Assembly: GCA_033439295.1 (NCBI GenBank)
Contig: JAVTLE010000008.1
Span: forward strand, 1,922,001 to 1,986,000
Length of the DNA: 64,000 nucleotides
From: Deuterostichococcus epilithicus
Taxonomy: Eukaryota > Chlorophyta > Trebouxiophyceae > Prasiolales > Stichococcaceae
Reading direction: 5' to 3'
In this document: positions 25,101 to 36,428 of the stretch, piece after piece
Position numbering within the stretch: the stretch's first letter is position 1
Layout of the letters: each line of letters opens with the position of its first letter
Program-made: the position numbers and the translations under genes
The notes under the pieces: model-generated
The model's database searches: none
What the model saw: the letters and a program-made list of their open reading frames with translations, nothing else
What the model was told of the DNA's origin: nothing

Positions 25101-25233
25101 CATCCTCTAACCTGCATTCTTCATGACATATGAAATCTGACTGCACATACAAATACTGATGTGCGTGGCCAAGGCAGAGCAGATGGCACTTGCAACATCA
25201 TCAGCGAGACTTCAGCGCGTATTATTTCATGCT

Positions 25234-26357
25234 TCATGGGCGCACATGCGAGAAGGGCAGCGGGTGCGCCACGATGTTGTCGTCCTTGTCCTGCTTCAGG
25301 AGGACGTGACGCATAGCCAGCATCTGCGCCGGCAGAGGCTCGGGCAGTATGAGAACACGGCTCAGCATTTCGCCTTCGCCGTCTGCAATCTCCACTGCGG
25401 CGCAAATTCGCGGGAAGGCGGGCGTGTGTCAACTCTCCAACCTGGAAAATTGTGACGAAAGCTGCTCAAGAACTGCTGGCATTAGCAGACGGAGAGCGTT
25501 CGAGACGGCAGTCTGGTGAAGCGACACCGTGCAGGTGCCTGTTTACGTGCCTCAGGGTTGCTACGCATGCGTCATTGAGCAACAAACCACAGAGCTTACA
25601 TGGCAGCTGCGAGTTCCACAAATGCCCAAACATCGGGATGGTGCTGATACCTGCCACCGATGCTCCGCATGATGGCGGTCAGCTGCGCCTCCACGGGGGT
25701 CAGCGTGGTGGCATTGAGCGCGGCAATACCCCAGTACTGCGCGCACCGCAGCATGCCCCTGCGGACCCCTGTGGCTCTGTGGCTCGTTGCATACTTTGCA
25801 ATTCATGACTGCAATGATGCCCTGGCGGTGCTCAGGGTTGCTCAAAGGACGCGTGCGGTGTGTGGAAGCTCTGTATAATGCGGCGATAACAATGCCACCT
25901 TTACACATTGCTATGCGATGAAGTGCTTTCGGCTGCCTTTGAGGGCAGCCAGGACAAGCCGGCGAAAGGCAGAACTGCAGGCCAGAAATTGGTCTCGATA
26001 CGCCAGTTAGAAGCAATCGCCACCGGTGTAATGTTCGGCGGAACGAACCCTAGTGAATCTGAACCCTACTGAAATGGCCTGCAGCAATCTGTCAGGCCCT
26101 ACACCCCCAAACAAATTGCATTATTCTGCTGGCCAGAACGCTGCCAGAACACTTCCGCACGCAACACTTCGCGCGAGGCAACAAGTGCACGCGGCCCAAC
26201 GCATTTGAGGTTTACTGATGAGAGGGGGACGACCCGCTTTGCCCTCCTCTCCGCACTCAGTGCGCTGGCTCGGATGGAGCTCGCTGTCGTCCTCAAAGAA
26301 ACGTGCGCCCAGAGGTCGTTTGACTGCCACAAGCTTGACCGCCTCTTGTAGTCGCAT
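25234..26357 (-). CDS. Unrecognised protein, multi-exon
   Basis: No family recognised. Coding-like exons on the minus strand are as follows. A likely first exon starts at an ATG at 26357 (or 26426, same frame) with MRLQEAVKLVAVKRPLGARF, then an acidic stretch FFEDDSELHPSQ. A middle exon at about 25657-25760 encodes QYWGIAALNATTLTPVEAQ and IMRSIGG before a GGTATC-type boundary. The last exon, after a GCCGCAG acceptor near 25395, encodes EIADGEGEMLSRVLILPEPL, then HVLLKQDKDDNIVAHPLP, with the stop at 25234-25236. The middle and last exons have good codon structure and splice borders. The link to the first exon across ~26200-25880 is inferred, and at least one exon there is unresolved. No transmembrane segment or signal peptide is evident. 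Confidence 0.4.
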
Positions 26358-26535
26358 GGCTGAAGCGAGGTCGTGCACTGCAGTGCATCCGCCCGTGTCA
26401 TTACTTCTGCGCGTGCATGCATGCATATATCCCCGCGACGAGCCTCGGCTGCATGTTGATCTTTCAGTCGAGCATTCATACAGCAGTGCAGCTCCGGAAT
26501 TTTGATTCTATAGGTTTGCCTAGTCATACATATAC

Positions 26536-27226
26536 ATGCTATGCAGAAACCTGGAGTGGGCCTGGGAGCTTTGGCTTGCTAACATCATCGTACCAGTCGG
26601 CGGCGGGGATCCTCCTGCGGCGTTCGACATACTGACGCCTGCACAGGCTGAGCTGCTGACGATGAGCGCGCGAACACTTGCACGCGGCGCCATTTTGGCT
26701 GCCGGTGGCGCAGCGACGCTCGAGCTGGACACGTTCCTGTTTCCGAACACGAGCGGCTTCTACGCTGCACGGTAGTGTGCACTGTTTTGCTGCTACTATA
26801 CCCCTCTGATGTACCTATCAACACCTAATGTGTAATCAGCTTGGGCTTGAGCATGCATCGTCTGGCTAGTCCTGTGTCAGTGCGTGCTGTGCCGTAACAG
26901 CTCCGCTTTTGCTTGGCTCTGCTGCAGCAGGACACTACATGGCCGAAGGTTTTTCTCTCTTTATGTCTGACGCACATCCAGCGTCGCTTCTTCAGGTTTA
27001 TGTACCTTCGCTGACAAATAACTTTTCTCATATGTGCAGGAACTTCCTGTCGTCATCACCCACCTGGGCGGTCACGCGCGGCACAACACCACAGGTCCTG
27101 GCGGGGCTCAACCTCATCCTGCACGGACCCGGTCCTGGCGCACCGGCGCCGCTTGCGCCAGCCACTGGCCGACTCCGTCATCATCAAGGGGACCTCCGGC
27201 GCGCTGGTCGACCTGGTGGCGGCTGA
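26536..27226 (+). CDS. Unrecognised short protein, two exons, ambiguous frame at the 3' end
   Basis: No family recognised. The first exon starts at 26536 (MLCRNLEWAWELWL) and includes an alanine-rich hydrophobic stretch (ARGAILAAGGAATLELDTFL), ending at a CACG/GTAGTG donor near 26771. After an intron, an exon from ~27039 (TGTGCAG acceptor) joins in phase to give RNFLSSSPTWAVTRG and PQVLAGLNLILHG. From about 27130 the frame continues as Pro/Ala/Gly/Arg-rich sequence to a stop at 27224. In the adjacent frame the same bases give protein-like ADSVIIKGTSGALVDLVAAE, continuing about 15 codons further. This could reflect a base error, a tiny missed intron, or chance. It is divergent from the gene at 25.2-26.4 kb, with about 100-180 bp between them. 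Confidence 0.35.
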
Positions 27227-27230
27227 AAAA

Positions 27231-27830
27231 AATGTTCTTTCTCGTCGTCTGATATCCAGCACGAGCAGTCCACGCTTTAGCTAGATAGTCCTGCGAGGTG
27301 AGCGGATGAAACTTTGATTTTATTTAGCAAGCAAGACATAGTCAGTCAGCAGACTATCACGACCTTTTTGGTCACACGCCGCTGGTGCACTCATCTGCTG
27401 ATGAGCCAGACGTGGATTTCTGGCGATTCCTTGGCACATTGTAGTGTACGATAGTGATCAGACCGGGCAGGCAAGCGATGTGTTGGTGCGGTAGCGCGGC
27501 AAGGGCGCTTGCTTGGCGGCGGCAGGTGCAGATCGGTGGCGCCGTCGTCAAATTGCATGCTGTGTCGCAAATCACTCGTTAGCATCACTGTTGGGTGGAG
27601 AGCGAATGCTTGGGATGACAACAAATGTATATCTGCTCCCGCCACTTTTCTTCAAAGCATGATTGATGCTCTCGGAAACCCTCACGGGTGCCTGCGCCAG
27701 TGAGGGCGCGGCAATCTCCGATATCTATCCGCACCCTTTTTGGCGGGCATCACACCTCTACTTGCATTTTTGCAGCAGCTTCCACTTAATCTCAGCTGGA
27801 AGAAGTGGTCGCCTTACCTGTTCAGCAAGC
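27231..27830. other. Region upstream of protoporphyrinogen oxidase
   Basis: 600 bp with no confidently recognised gene. It should contain the 3' end of the small plus-strand gene and the oxidase promoter/5' UTR. A minus-strand frame (27372-27645) stays open, but no family, start or splice support was seen. Confidence 0.4.
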
Positions 27831-30800
27831 ATGGCGCAAACGCTTCCCTGCAGCAACAATGTTCTGCACCATGCACAGAGCAGGACGCATCGACGACCTG
27901 CGCCTCCAGCATCAGGCCCCGCTGCGCTGCACACCTCAGCCAAGTCTCTGAGGGCATCCGGTGCCGGCAGGTTCGCACAATCGCAGGGGTCAGCCCGACT
28001 GCGGCAAAGCACCCTCAGCCGTGCAGGCCCAGCCATCGCAGACCCGCCAAGCACGTCATCGCAGAGCGCTCCAGTGGATGAGGGCAAGCTGCTGGACTGC
28101 GTAGTCGTGGGCGGAGGCATCTCCGGGCTAGTCACCGCCCAGGTGACTGTTCTTCGCCACCGCGGCTTCTTATCAACACTGCGGCTATTGTTGTGAACTT
28201 CTTTGCGATACACCTCACGACCTGAACGACCGCGACGAACTGCCCGATGCACTTGCGCGCCATATGTCATGCAATCAGCTGGACCAACGCAGAGTGACAT
28301 GCCGCAGCGGTGGTGGAGTGCGTGTGACACTGGTAAATGCGGAGATGTGTTGGCGGCGAGGCTTCCCCCCTCGCTGATTGTTCTCGTTGGAGTCTGCATG
28401 AACCACCTGCGCGCATGCAGGCGCTGCGGGCGGAGCATCCGGACGTGAGCTTCCTGCTGACGGAGGGGCGCGACCGGGTGGGCGGCAACATCACCACCTG
28501 CACCAACGAGGAGGGCTACCTCTGGGAGGAGGGCCCCAACAGCTTCCAGCCCAGCGACGCCATGCTCAAGGCCGCGGTGCGTGCCGCGCAACCTTCACCC
28601 GACACTCCCGCAGCATCGCTGCTCCGGCCGTGGCAAGTCGCTGGCAAGGCGCCAGCGGCCTGTCGTGATCAACGTGCCAATTGCCTGACTGCCAGTCATT
28701 GTGCGCGTCGCGAGCTCGGTGAGCCCAGACCCACAGCCCTGAGACCCACAGCCCTGAGCAAGACCCTGAACAAGTGCCTGAAGGCCGCGTCCTCGCTTCG
28801 CGCAGGTGGATGCAGGCATTGATGACGAGCTGGTGCTGGGCGACCCCACGGCGCCGCGCTTTGTGTACTGGGGCGGCGAGCTGCTGCCGACGCCCTCGGG
28901 GCCGGACGTGCTCACTTTCAAGCTGCTTAGCTTCTGGGGAAAGATCCGGGCGGGACTGGGCGCCGTCGGCATCAAGAAGCCGCTGCCAGGTGCCTCCCCC
29001 GCTCTGCCTGCTGGCGCATCTGACCAGGCCTCTGGCGCGCCTGTGCAGAGACTGTGCATGGACAGCCCGCAGCCCCCTGGACGGCTGTACGCACCAGAGG
29101 TGCACACTCAGGGGCAAGCAATACCTGAAAAGTGTACGGCATATTCTGATGGCAGTCGTGACGCTGCAGTGTACGCTCTGATGTGGGGGGCTCTGCCGCC
29201 GCCTTGCTGGCCGCGGTTTTTTCTGTACAAAAATCAGTATGAAACATGCAGACTACGAGGAGAGCGTGGAGCAGTATGTGCGGCGCAACCTGGGCGCCGA
29301 GGTGTTTGAGCGCCTCATCGAGCCCTTCTGCAGCGGCGTGTACGCCGGCAACCCCGCCAAGCTGTCCATGAAGGCCGCATTCGGCAAGGTGGGGCCTGCT
29401 TTGGGTCTGCTCCATTTAATGTGTCAGGGTGTAGGGTTCACCCCGCCAAGCTGTCCATGAAGGCCGCCTTTGGCAAGGTGTGGCCTGCTCCTGCCCGCGC
29501 TGCCGCGTGCTCGAGACCACCTGGCGCCAGCACGTGACCTCCGCATCGTCCCCAGCAGCAGCCTGAAGCAGCGGCTCGCGCCTGCCAGCCCTCGAGCCCA
29601 ACATACACACCCTCGGCGGCGGAAGGCTAGGCTGTCACAAGCAGAGCAGGAGGGGAGATGCAGCGCACTCCTTAGCCTTGCACCACCCTCTCTACACGTG
29701 TGTTTCCCCAACAGGTGTACGCGCTGGAGAAGGCGGGCGGCAGCATCGTGGCCGGCGTCATCAAGCAGATCCAGGCGAAGAAGGCCAATCCGCCGCCGCC
29801 GCGGGACGCGCGGCTCCCGCCCAAGCCCGCTGGCCAGACCGTGGGCTCCTTCAAGCAGGGGCTGCAGTCGCTGCCGCGCGCCATTGCCGCCAAGAATGCC
29901 GAGCGGATCAGGTGCTGTTCTCGGTGCTGCCGCTGTGACCATGACAGGCTGGAAACTGCTCAGGGAGCAGTGCACCTTGCCCTGGGACAGCGGCTCACAC
30001 GCTGAAACACTCAAGCGAATGCTGGGCGCTGACCCGAGGCTGCCGCCGCTGCCCGCAGGGTGCAGTGGAAGCTGACGGGCATCCAGAAGGCGGACGGCGC
30101 CTACAGCCTGTCGTACGACACGCCGGACGGCCCCAAGACGCTCAAGGCACGCAGCGTGGCGCTCACGGTGCCCGCCTACGTTGCGGCCGACTTGCTGCAG
30201 AAACAGGTGGACATTGCTCGATCTCATGTTGGCTCGTTAGAACCTGCGCCCGCGAAGACCTGACCTCCTGACCCGACACCTCAAAGTGCGGGCGGTGAGG
30301 CACTTGCGGCGAATGCGTACGGGTGCAGCCGGTGTGCAGCAGCGGGGTCGGCGGGCCATTGACCGCCATGATTGTTGCTCAGTCCATTGCTGCGCGGTGG
30401 GCGACGTTGGGAAGTGCCGCTGACCAGAGCACCTCGTTCTGTGTCGCCCGATGCCCCACAGCTGGGCCGGTCATCCGGTCAGCAGCGCCACTCAGACTTC
30501 AGCGCTGCAGATGAAACGTTCCCTCCGAGACCTCCGCTCACCGTCGCGCCGCAGGCGTCCAGCGCGGCCGAGTCGCTGCGCAAATTTGACTACCCGCCAG
30601 TGGCCGCGGTGTCCATTTCCTACCCGCTGTCTTCCATCCGGGAGGACCGCAAGGACGCCTCCGGGCAGCTGCCTGGTGCGCCGGATCTTTCCATCTCCTG
30701 AGCACCACAGTTCTGCACCACACTGCCCCGGGCGGCCCTGGCATGCGGGGTCGGCAGCTGGCTGTGCCCTTGCCCTGGCCGTGGCGGCGCAGCAGCGCGG

Positions 30801-32033
30801 CTGCGCTCGACAAGGAGAGTTCGCTTGAGTGTTCGAGCGGGCTTGGGGCGGCGGCAAGGCGGCCGCGACCTGCAAAAGCGGCAGATGCTGCAGCAGGGTG
30901 CACGGCCGACTTGCAGTAAACTGGGTTACATGATGCTGCAGGCTTCGGGCAGCTGCACCCGCGGACGCAGGGCGTGACGACTTTGGGCACGATCTACAGC
31001 TCCTCGCTGTTCCCAGGCCGCGCCCCCGCGGGCCGCCAGCTGCTGCTCAACTACATCGGCGGCGCCACCAACCGCGGCATCACAGAGCAGAGTACCGAGG
31101 AGCTCGTGGCACAGGTGGGTGTCCAGGTCACAGGAAGGCTTTGCAAGGCAGCCTGCACCACTTGAACCGGCAATTCTGCGATGCTGGTAGGCACTGTGCC
31201 CCATTAACACTCGACGGGCGGCGGCGGCCCTGCAGGACGCAGCAAACCCTGCAGCCGCGTGCACCCGCTTTGCATCAGGCCCAACCCCAGGCATGAATGG
31301 GGGCGGGTTCTCCCATCCGAGCGACGGCTGGCCATTGGTGGCTTGCACAGTGCGCGCTCTGCATCCTCTGCACTGCCTGCTCAGGTGGTTATGCCTCCCG
31401 GCGCTGACGCCGCAGGGCGCCACTCGGGGCCTGTGCCAGCACGTCCATGCGAGGCCTGCCGATGTGGCCTCGGATGTCAGTCGTCACCCAGGACACATGC
31501 CGCTGCAGGTGCACAAGGATCTGCAGAAGATGCTGATCAAGCCGGGCGCGCCCGAGCCGGAGACCGTCGGTGTGCGCGTCTGGCCGCGCGCCATCCCCCA
31601 GTTCAACGTCCACCACATGGACACCTTGGAGGTGAACACCCCACATACCATTGGAACACGAATCCGTCGCACCTGGTCGTGCCTCCTGCGTCAGTGGCCG
31701 GCGGCGCTGTGCAGCTGTGCGTTGACATACATTGGGGCAGCATGGCGGCGTGCCATGGGTGTGCACCGCCAATGGCATTGCTGCAGGACCCTTGTCCTTC
31801 CGGGAAGTCTGTCAGACGTGGCCAGGGCCCTGCCACAAGGTGGTTTCCTGGAGGCGACGTGCCGTCCCTGCCTGCTGTCGCAGGAGATCAAGGCGGAGCT
31901 GAAGGCCGTCGACTTTGAGGGCGTGCTGCTTGGCGGCAACTTCGTGGCCGGTGTCGCGCTCGGCAAGTGCGTGGAGTTTGGCTACGACTTTGCTGGCGAC
32001 ATTGCCAAGCAGCTGCAGGCTCAGAAGGCCTAG
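27831..32033 (+). CDS. PPOX: Protoporphyrinogen IX oxidase, plastid type
   Basis: FAD flavoenzyme that oxidises protoporphyrinogen IX to protoporphyrin IX, the last step shared by heme and chlorophyll synthesis, at the plastid envelope/thylakoid. ATG 27831 begins a Ser/Ala/Arg-rich transit peptide of about 85 residues, then [18 protein letters not shown] (FAD dinucleotide fold, to 28140). The following exons encode [13 protein letters not shown] and [16 protein letters not shown] (28418-28575), [14 protein letters not shown] (28806-28989), [19 protein letters not shown] and [17 protein letters not shown] (~29253-29387), the stretch [19 protein letters not shown] (29716-29910), [14 protein letters not shown] (30059-30206), [16 protein letters not shown] (~30550-30675), [19 protein letters not shown] (~30970-31114), [10 protein letters not shown] (31509-31632) and [16 protein letters not shown] with [13 protein letters not shown] to the stop. 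The length fits the family. The exon end near 29387 is duplicated in the following intron. Confidence 0.95.
28727..28757 (+). repeat. AGACCCACAGCCCTG direct repeat in an oxidase intron
   Basis: Two perfect 15-bp copies separated by one base within the intron before [11 protein letters not shown] small tandem slippage-type duplication. Confidence 0.85.
29351..29489 (+). repeat. Duplicated exon 3' edge with donor in the PPOX gene
   Basis: Two 50-bp copies, offset 89 bp (29351-29400 and 29440-29489), with only three mismatches. Each encodes [13 protein letters not shown]-type text followed by an AAGGTG donor. The first copy is in frame with the upstream exon. The second lies in the intron and is out of frame if read through from the first. 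Both donors look usable. Confidence 0.93.
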
Positions 32034-32563
32034 GTCAGCATGGTGGGTGTCACGGCGAGAGGGGATCCGGTTGCCTTGAACAGGAAGTTGATTGTTTTCG
32101 TCTTGACACTCGACGTCAGGAACGCTCTAGCTCAGGAACCTGGTTTTTCGTCCCTACTCTTCGATTGAGACACACGATCAGCAAGATGCCGCTTGATGTG
32201 TACACCTAGATGCTCTTTGCTCGGCTTTGCAAAATCGGAAGCAGGTCGGCTATGCGCCACGTTCACCATTGGCTGCTCATCCTGCACGCAGCATTGCGTG
32301 ACTTCGGTACTGTAGATGAGTTGACATCCGATTGAGACTGGGTGCTGTCAGACGCAGTCAATTCAGCTTACGGCAACACACCTTCTCTGCCAGTAGATGT
32401 TGACCGGAATACAGATGGCTCCGCCATGCTATCGGCAATGGCCGCCCAGCCTGCTAGCAATCATAGGTATAAGCGTACTGCAGGCAAAACTTGTCAATGT
32501 CGCCAAAGAAATCAACCTGATTATGTGCAGTGTTTGCACGCAGCAGGTCACATACTGGTGCGC

Positions 32564-32568
32564 TTACA
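32564..32568 (-). terminator. Candidate TGTAA poly(A) signal of the lysine-tailed gene
   Basis: Minus-strand TGTAA about 155 nt past the stop at 32721. The 32034-32720 stretch between the PPOX and lysine-tailed genes holds both 3' UTRs and no other recognisable feature. Confidence 0.4.
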
Positions 32569-32720
32569 AGAAGGACAATCTACAGAGGACGAGCTCACCT
32601 GCTTGAGGCCGAGACCTTTAACCACTGCATTATCCCACTTGTGTGAAGATAGCTCAATGGAAGTCATTGCGCAACTGGCGACCTCTTCCGCTGCAGTGCC
32701 AAAGGAACAAAATGGTGCTG

Positions 32721-33955
32721 TCAGTGTAAATCGAAGCATGCTTCAAACTGCGCACCCGCCGTTTCATGATGCCGCACCTTCTTGTCATCCTTCTTCTCCT
32801 TCTTCTCTTTTCTTTCCTTCTTGGCCTTCTTCTCCTTTTTTGCCTCGCTGCCGACGGGCAGCTTCACTGAGATGCGCGTGGCACCCGGCTGCACTGGCAG
32901 CGGTGCAACCGCTGTGCCAAGCAGGTCATTGCAAGTGACCGGCTGCCCCTTGTCCGCCTGCGCAGCAACACGCCTGCATCAAGACAACCCGGCACGATGC
33001 AATGTGACGGTGCAGCTCTCTCGACTTGCAGACCAGTAACATCTTGGTAATCGGTGTGCGACCAAATGTCAAGCTTATGAGGCATGTACATACATGCCGT
33101 CTCAACACGGTGCCGGTGTGCAGGTCTGGCCGGCCAGAAGCGATGCAGTCGATGCAGCTAGAGCCTGGCTTACATCTGGGAGCGAGTAGCTGCCTTTGCG
33201 CAAGGCAAAGGCGTCCGCCATCATATGACGATCCAGCGGTCGGAAGTCCGGTTTTACATTTGACGGATAGATGCCTGCGAGCGGCCCAAGATCCGTGGCA
33301 GCTCCCCTGCACAATGTGCACAAGGCTGTGATGGGTGACGGGTAGGAGCGGCGACCGGTCCCTGCTGGTATGCATGCTCTAGCGGCGCAACAATCCAACA
33401 TTGAACAACATGGCAGCAGTCACCTGTACAGCTGCGTGTCGCCCATGACGCCCGTGAAGTAGTTGCCAAGCGGCCTGGACGTCGCGTGCTTGTACATGCG
33501 CTGCGTGAAGCCCACGGCAGCCAGCAGGTCCTGTTCCGCGCTCAGCTCCTTTTCCTGCTGTGTGTCTGCATCATGCAGTCGACATAGTCTGTTGAGAACA
33601 TGCATTGCAGGTGGCAATGGCGATTATAGTTCTCAGAGTTGTGTTACAAGGATGTTCCTCTGGCCAGAGGCTGGCCAGAGCCTGAGCCACACACCTGCAA
33701 CGTGCTGCGCAGGGAAGATGTGGCTGCGGATCATGATGGATTCGTCACCCGGCACCTCGTCGGCGATCGGCTGCCAAGCAATGGCACTATTCCGCTTGCA
33801 TGTTCACACATCAAACGCTGAAGTAGCGCCCGCGAGCGAGCAGGCTTTGCTGACGAGCTTTTCTGCAAAACCCTGTCGGGTACCGCTCCCGTTTCTGTCA
33901 TGTCACTATCCCTTACTCACGTGAGACGCGGTTCGAGCTTCATTGTGTGAGCGTC
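32721..33955 (-). CDS. Unrecognised protein with a lysine-rich C-terminal tail
   Basis: No family recognised with confidence. Minus-strand exons, in protein order: a possible start MDAHTMKLEPRLT (ATG ~33955, GTGAGT donor); PIADEVPGDESIMIRSHIF (~33712-33772); QQEKELSAEQDLLAAVGFTQ and YKHATSRPLGNYFTGVMGDT (33424-33565); LGPLAGIYPSNVKPDF and RHMMADAFALRKGSYSLP (~33185-33300); AQADKGQPVTCNDLLG (~32900-32965); and VQPGATRISVKLPVGSE, leading into a Lys/Glu run (EAKKEKKAKKERKEKK, 32767-32850) and the stop at 32721-32723. The first exon does not splice in phase to the second by the obvious sites, so the 5' end is uncertain. The basic tail suggests a nuclear or RNA-associated protein, but that is only inference. 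It shares a ~130-bp divergent promoter with SDE2. Confidence 0.5.
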
Positions 33956-34082
33956 CATTACCAGCTGACCACAGAAGCTAGAACGCCGTTCCTTGTGCGC
34001 ACCTTCTGCGAGCTGGCAGCTGGTGCGGCGCGTGGTCTCGACGTTGCCAGCGCGTGACTCGTGGCCTGGACAACGCACAAAG

Positions 34083-35961
34083 ATGCAGCTGTTTGTGCGC
34101 GCGGACCGCACGCTGTCGGTGCAGACAGAGCCTTCAGCCACTGTCCTGTCGCTGAAGCGCCAGCTACGGGAACGTCAAGGTGAGCTGTCATACTGCTGAC
34201 AGACGTTTCGCGATGCCCGTCTCTGTTGTGCACGGCTGCCACATACACGACACCGCTGCAGCAGTAATACCTTTCACACACCTTCGCGTTACGCTCAGGC
34301 GTCGCGGAGGCGGACCAGCGGCTCGTGTACGCGGGCAGGCAGCTAAACGATGGCGACACCCTACACGCTTGCGGCCTCAAGCGCGACGCCACCGTCCACC
34401 TTCTGCTGCGCCTGCGCGGCGGCAAGGGCGGCTTCGGTGCCCTGCTGCGCGCCGGCGCGCGGTCCACCGTCAGCCAGAACACAGACGCGTGCCGCGACCT
34501 AAGCGGGCGCCGCATGCGGCATGTCAATGCGGACAAGAAGCTCACAGGTGTGGAGCTGCTCACAACCCATCGCGCTGCTGCGCGCCTATGTCAAACAATA
34601 TTGCGAGTGGCACAGCAGGTTTGTGAGATACAGCACAGCAGGGTGCACACGGCTTCGTGCACCGGAACAGAGGTTGTTGCCACCCAGCCAGATTTCGGCG
34701 TCTGACTGCCTCTGTGGCCTGCAGAGTGGGCGGCGGAGGCGAAGGAGCGGGAGCTGGAGCGCATTGCGCTGCGGCACATCAAGGCGGAGACGAAGGCGGC
34801 GGAACGCGCCGCCCGCGGCGCCGTCGACGTGGACGCGGTCCGCTCTGAGCACCGCTCGGGTATGGCGCGCGTGCACGAGACGCTCGGCGNGGNNGNNGCG
34901 CNGCNGCCGCGCGGCATCAAGCGCGACGTCGCGCCCGGCGCCGAGGCCGCGCAGGTTTGCAAGGCTGGTCCTGCGCTGGTGGCTGCGCCGTCTTGATTTC
35001 CTGGAGCATGCGGTTCCAGCGCTGCATCATCAAACGCCGCAAATGTGCATACGAGATCATGAGACTGCCACACCTATGCTTGCTCTTCATCGAAGCCCGA
35101 ACATCGTCAAGCACCATTTGCTGCTTTAGGTGCTGGTCAGGTCACTATGTCAAGCCCCTTCTGGCCGCCCCAGCTGGGGTCCCATTGGATCCTTCTCCTC
35201 GTGTGCAGGAGCCCGTCAAGCGCGCCAAGCTGTACGCAGACAGCATGTCCGACAGCGACAGCGAGGACAGCGACGCGGAGGAGCTGCCCGCCGCTGCCGC
35301 CGCTGCTGCAGCAGCCGGCCCCTCGGACGCAGCAGCCGCGGCGGAGCCGGCGGCAGTGTCGGAGCCTGCGGCGGCTGCCGCGGAGCCGCCTGGCCTGCCG
35401 GCCCAAAACCCCGCCAAGTCGGCGCTGCGCGGACAGCGGTCCACTGGGCCCGCCACGGCGCGATTGGGCGCCGACATGTCCGTCGCGGCGGCCGGCGCGG
35501 TGCCGGACCGGCAGGGGTCTGTGACCTCGCCGAAGGCTGTGCTGCGGGAGGCGTCCGTGGCGTCAAACGGCTCCAGCGCGTCGGCGGCCACCGCCTCCGC
35601 CGCAGCGTCGCCCGGCCAGGTGGCCAGCTCGGCGGACGTTCCCGAAAACCCTAACCCCGCCGAGCCAGCAGCGTCGGTGGCGGCGGGTGCTGCACCGCCT
35701 GCAGCGGCCGCCCCGGCAGCAGCGGTGCCGGACGCGGCTGCCGCAGCGCCTCCTGTGACGGCTGAGCTGGACTGGAGGGAGTACTCGGACGCACAAGCGC
35801 TGGAGGCGCTCGGCATGGACGGCCTGAAGGCGCGGTTGCAAGCGGCGGGACTCAAGGCCGGCGGCAGCCTGGGCGAACGCGCAGCACGCCTGTTCCTGCT
35901 GCGGGACACGCCAGCGGCAAAGCTCGACCGCAAGCACCTGGCCAAGCCCGGCAAAAAGTGA
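34083..35961 (+). CDS. SDE2: SDE2-like ubiquitin-fold / SAP protein
   Basis: SDE2 proteins carry an N-terminal ubiquitin-like fold cleaved at GG/KGG to release an active C-terminal fragment. In fission yeast that fragment acts in the spliceosome; in animals it also acts in replication-fork protection. ATG 34083 opens MQLFVRADRTLSVQTEPSAT (Ub fold). The fold continues after an intron from 34299 and ends LLLRLRGGKGGFGALLR, a perfect processing motif. Then come CRDLSGRRMRHVNADKKLT (34493-34549) and a coiled segment EWAAEAKERELERIALRHIK (from 34726). The last exon (~35209-35961) has an acidic SDSEDSDAEE run, a long Ala/Pro/Ser linker and a C-terminal SAP-like module, ALEALGMDGLKARLQAAGL and SLGERAARLFLLRDT, as in plant and animal SDE2. 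Ambiguous bases at 34890-34905 blur about six codons. Confidence 0.92.
34890..34905. other. Cluster of ambiguous bases (N) in the SDE2 coding region
   Basis: Seven isolated N calls within GC-rich sequence between codons for ETLG and PRGIKRD. The spacing keeps the frame open. They probably mark unresolved base calls rather than a scaffold gap. Confidence 0.9.
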
Positions 35962-36428
35962 CGCGCTTATGCGGCAGTCAACAGTGGGAGGAGGATGGTC
36001 AGGCAACACAGAGACTGAGCTGCAGTACTCGTAGGAAATTTCTCCAGGTTTTTCAACGAGGAACGAGGAAGGCTCATTCTACGGACTCTGTACCAGGACC
36101 CCGCGCTTCACCACCTACTCTGTGGGGTCCGTCAGACGATCTGCAGTGGGTAGTAGATTTTCTTGCTGACATTGCTACCAAGCACACGCTGCCGCAGCAG
36201 CAGAGCTCGTTGGGCGCCTGTTCATGGAGTACCCATCATCATTGGGTGGAGTACCCATCCTTGCTTTGTTTGCTGAACTCGACCACAAGAATGGGTCGTG
36301 CGATGCCGTGGTGAACCCAATGCTCAAAATAAGTGCCCAGGTACCGTTGCGGAACGCGAGTCTAGCGACCTGTGTGCTGAGAAAAACTCCTTGTCTGTGT
36401 GGCATTACAACAGCCCGCTCACAAATAT
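35962..36428. other. Intergenic, SDE2 3' region
   Basis: Holds the SDE2 3' UTR and no recognisable gene. It contains a 12-bp direct repeat GAGTACCCATCA/GAGTACCCATCC at 36223-36256, and a minus-strand TGTAA at 36405-36409 suited to a gene ending at 36429. Confidence 0.5.
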
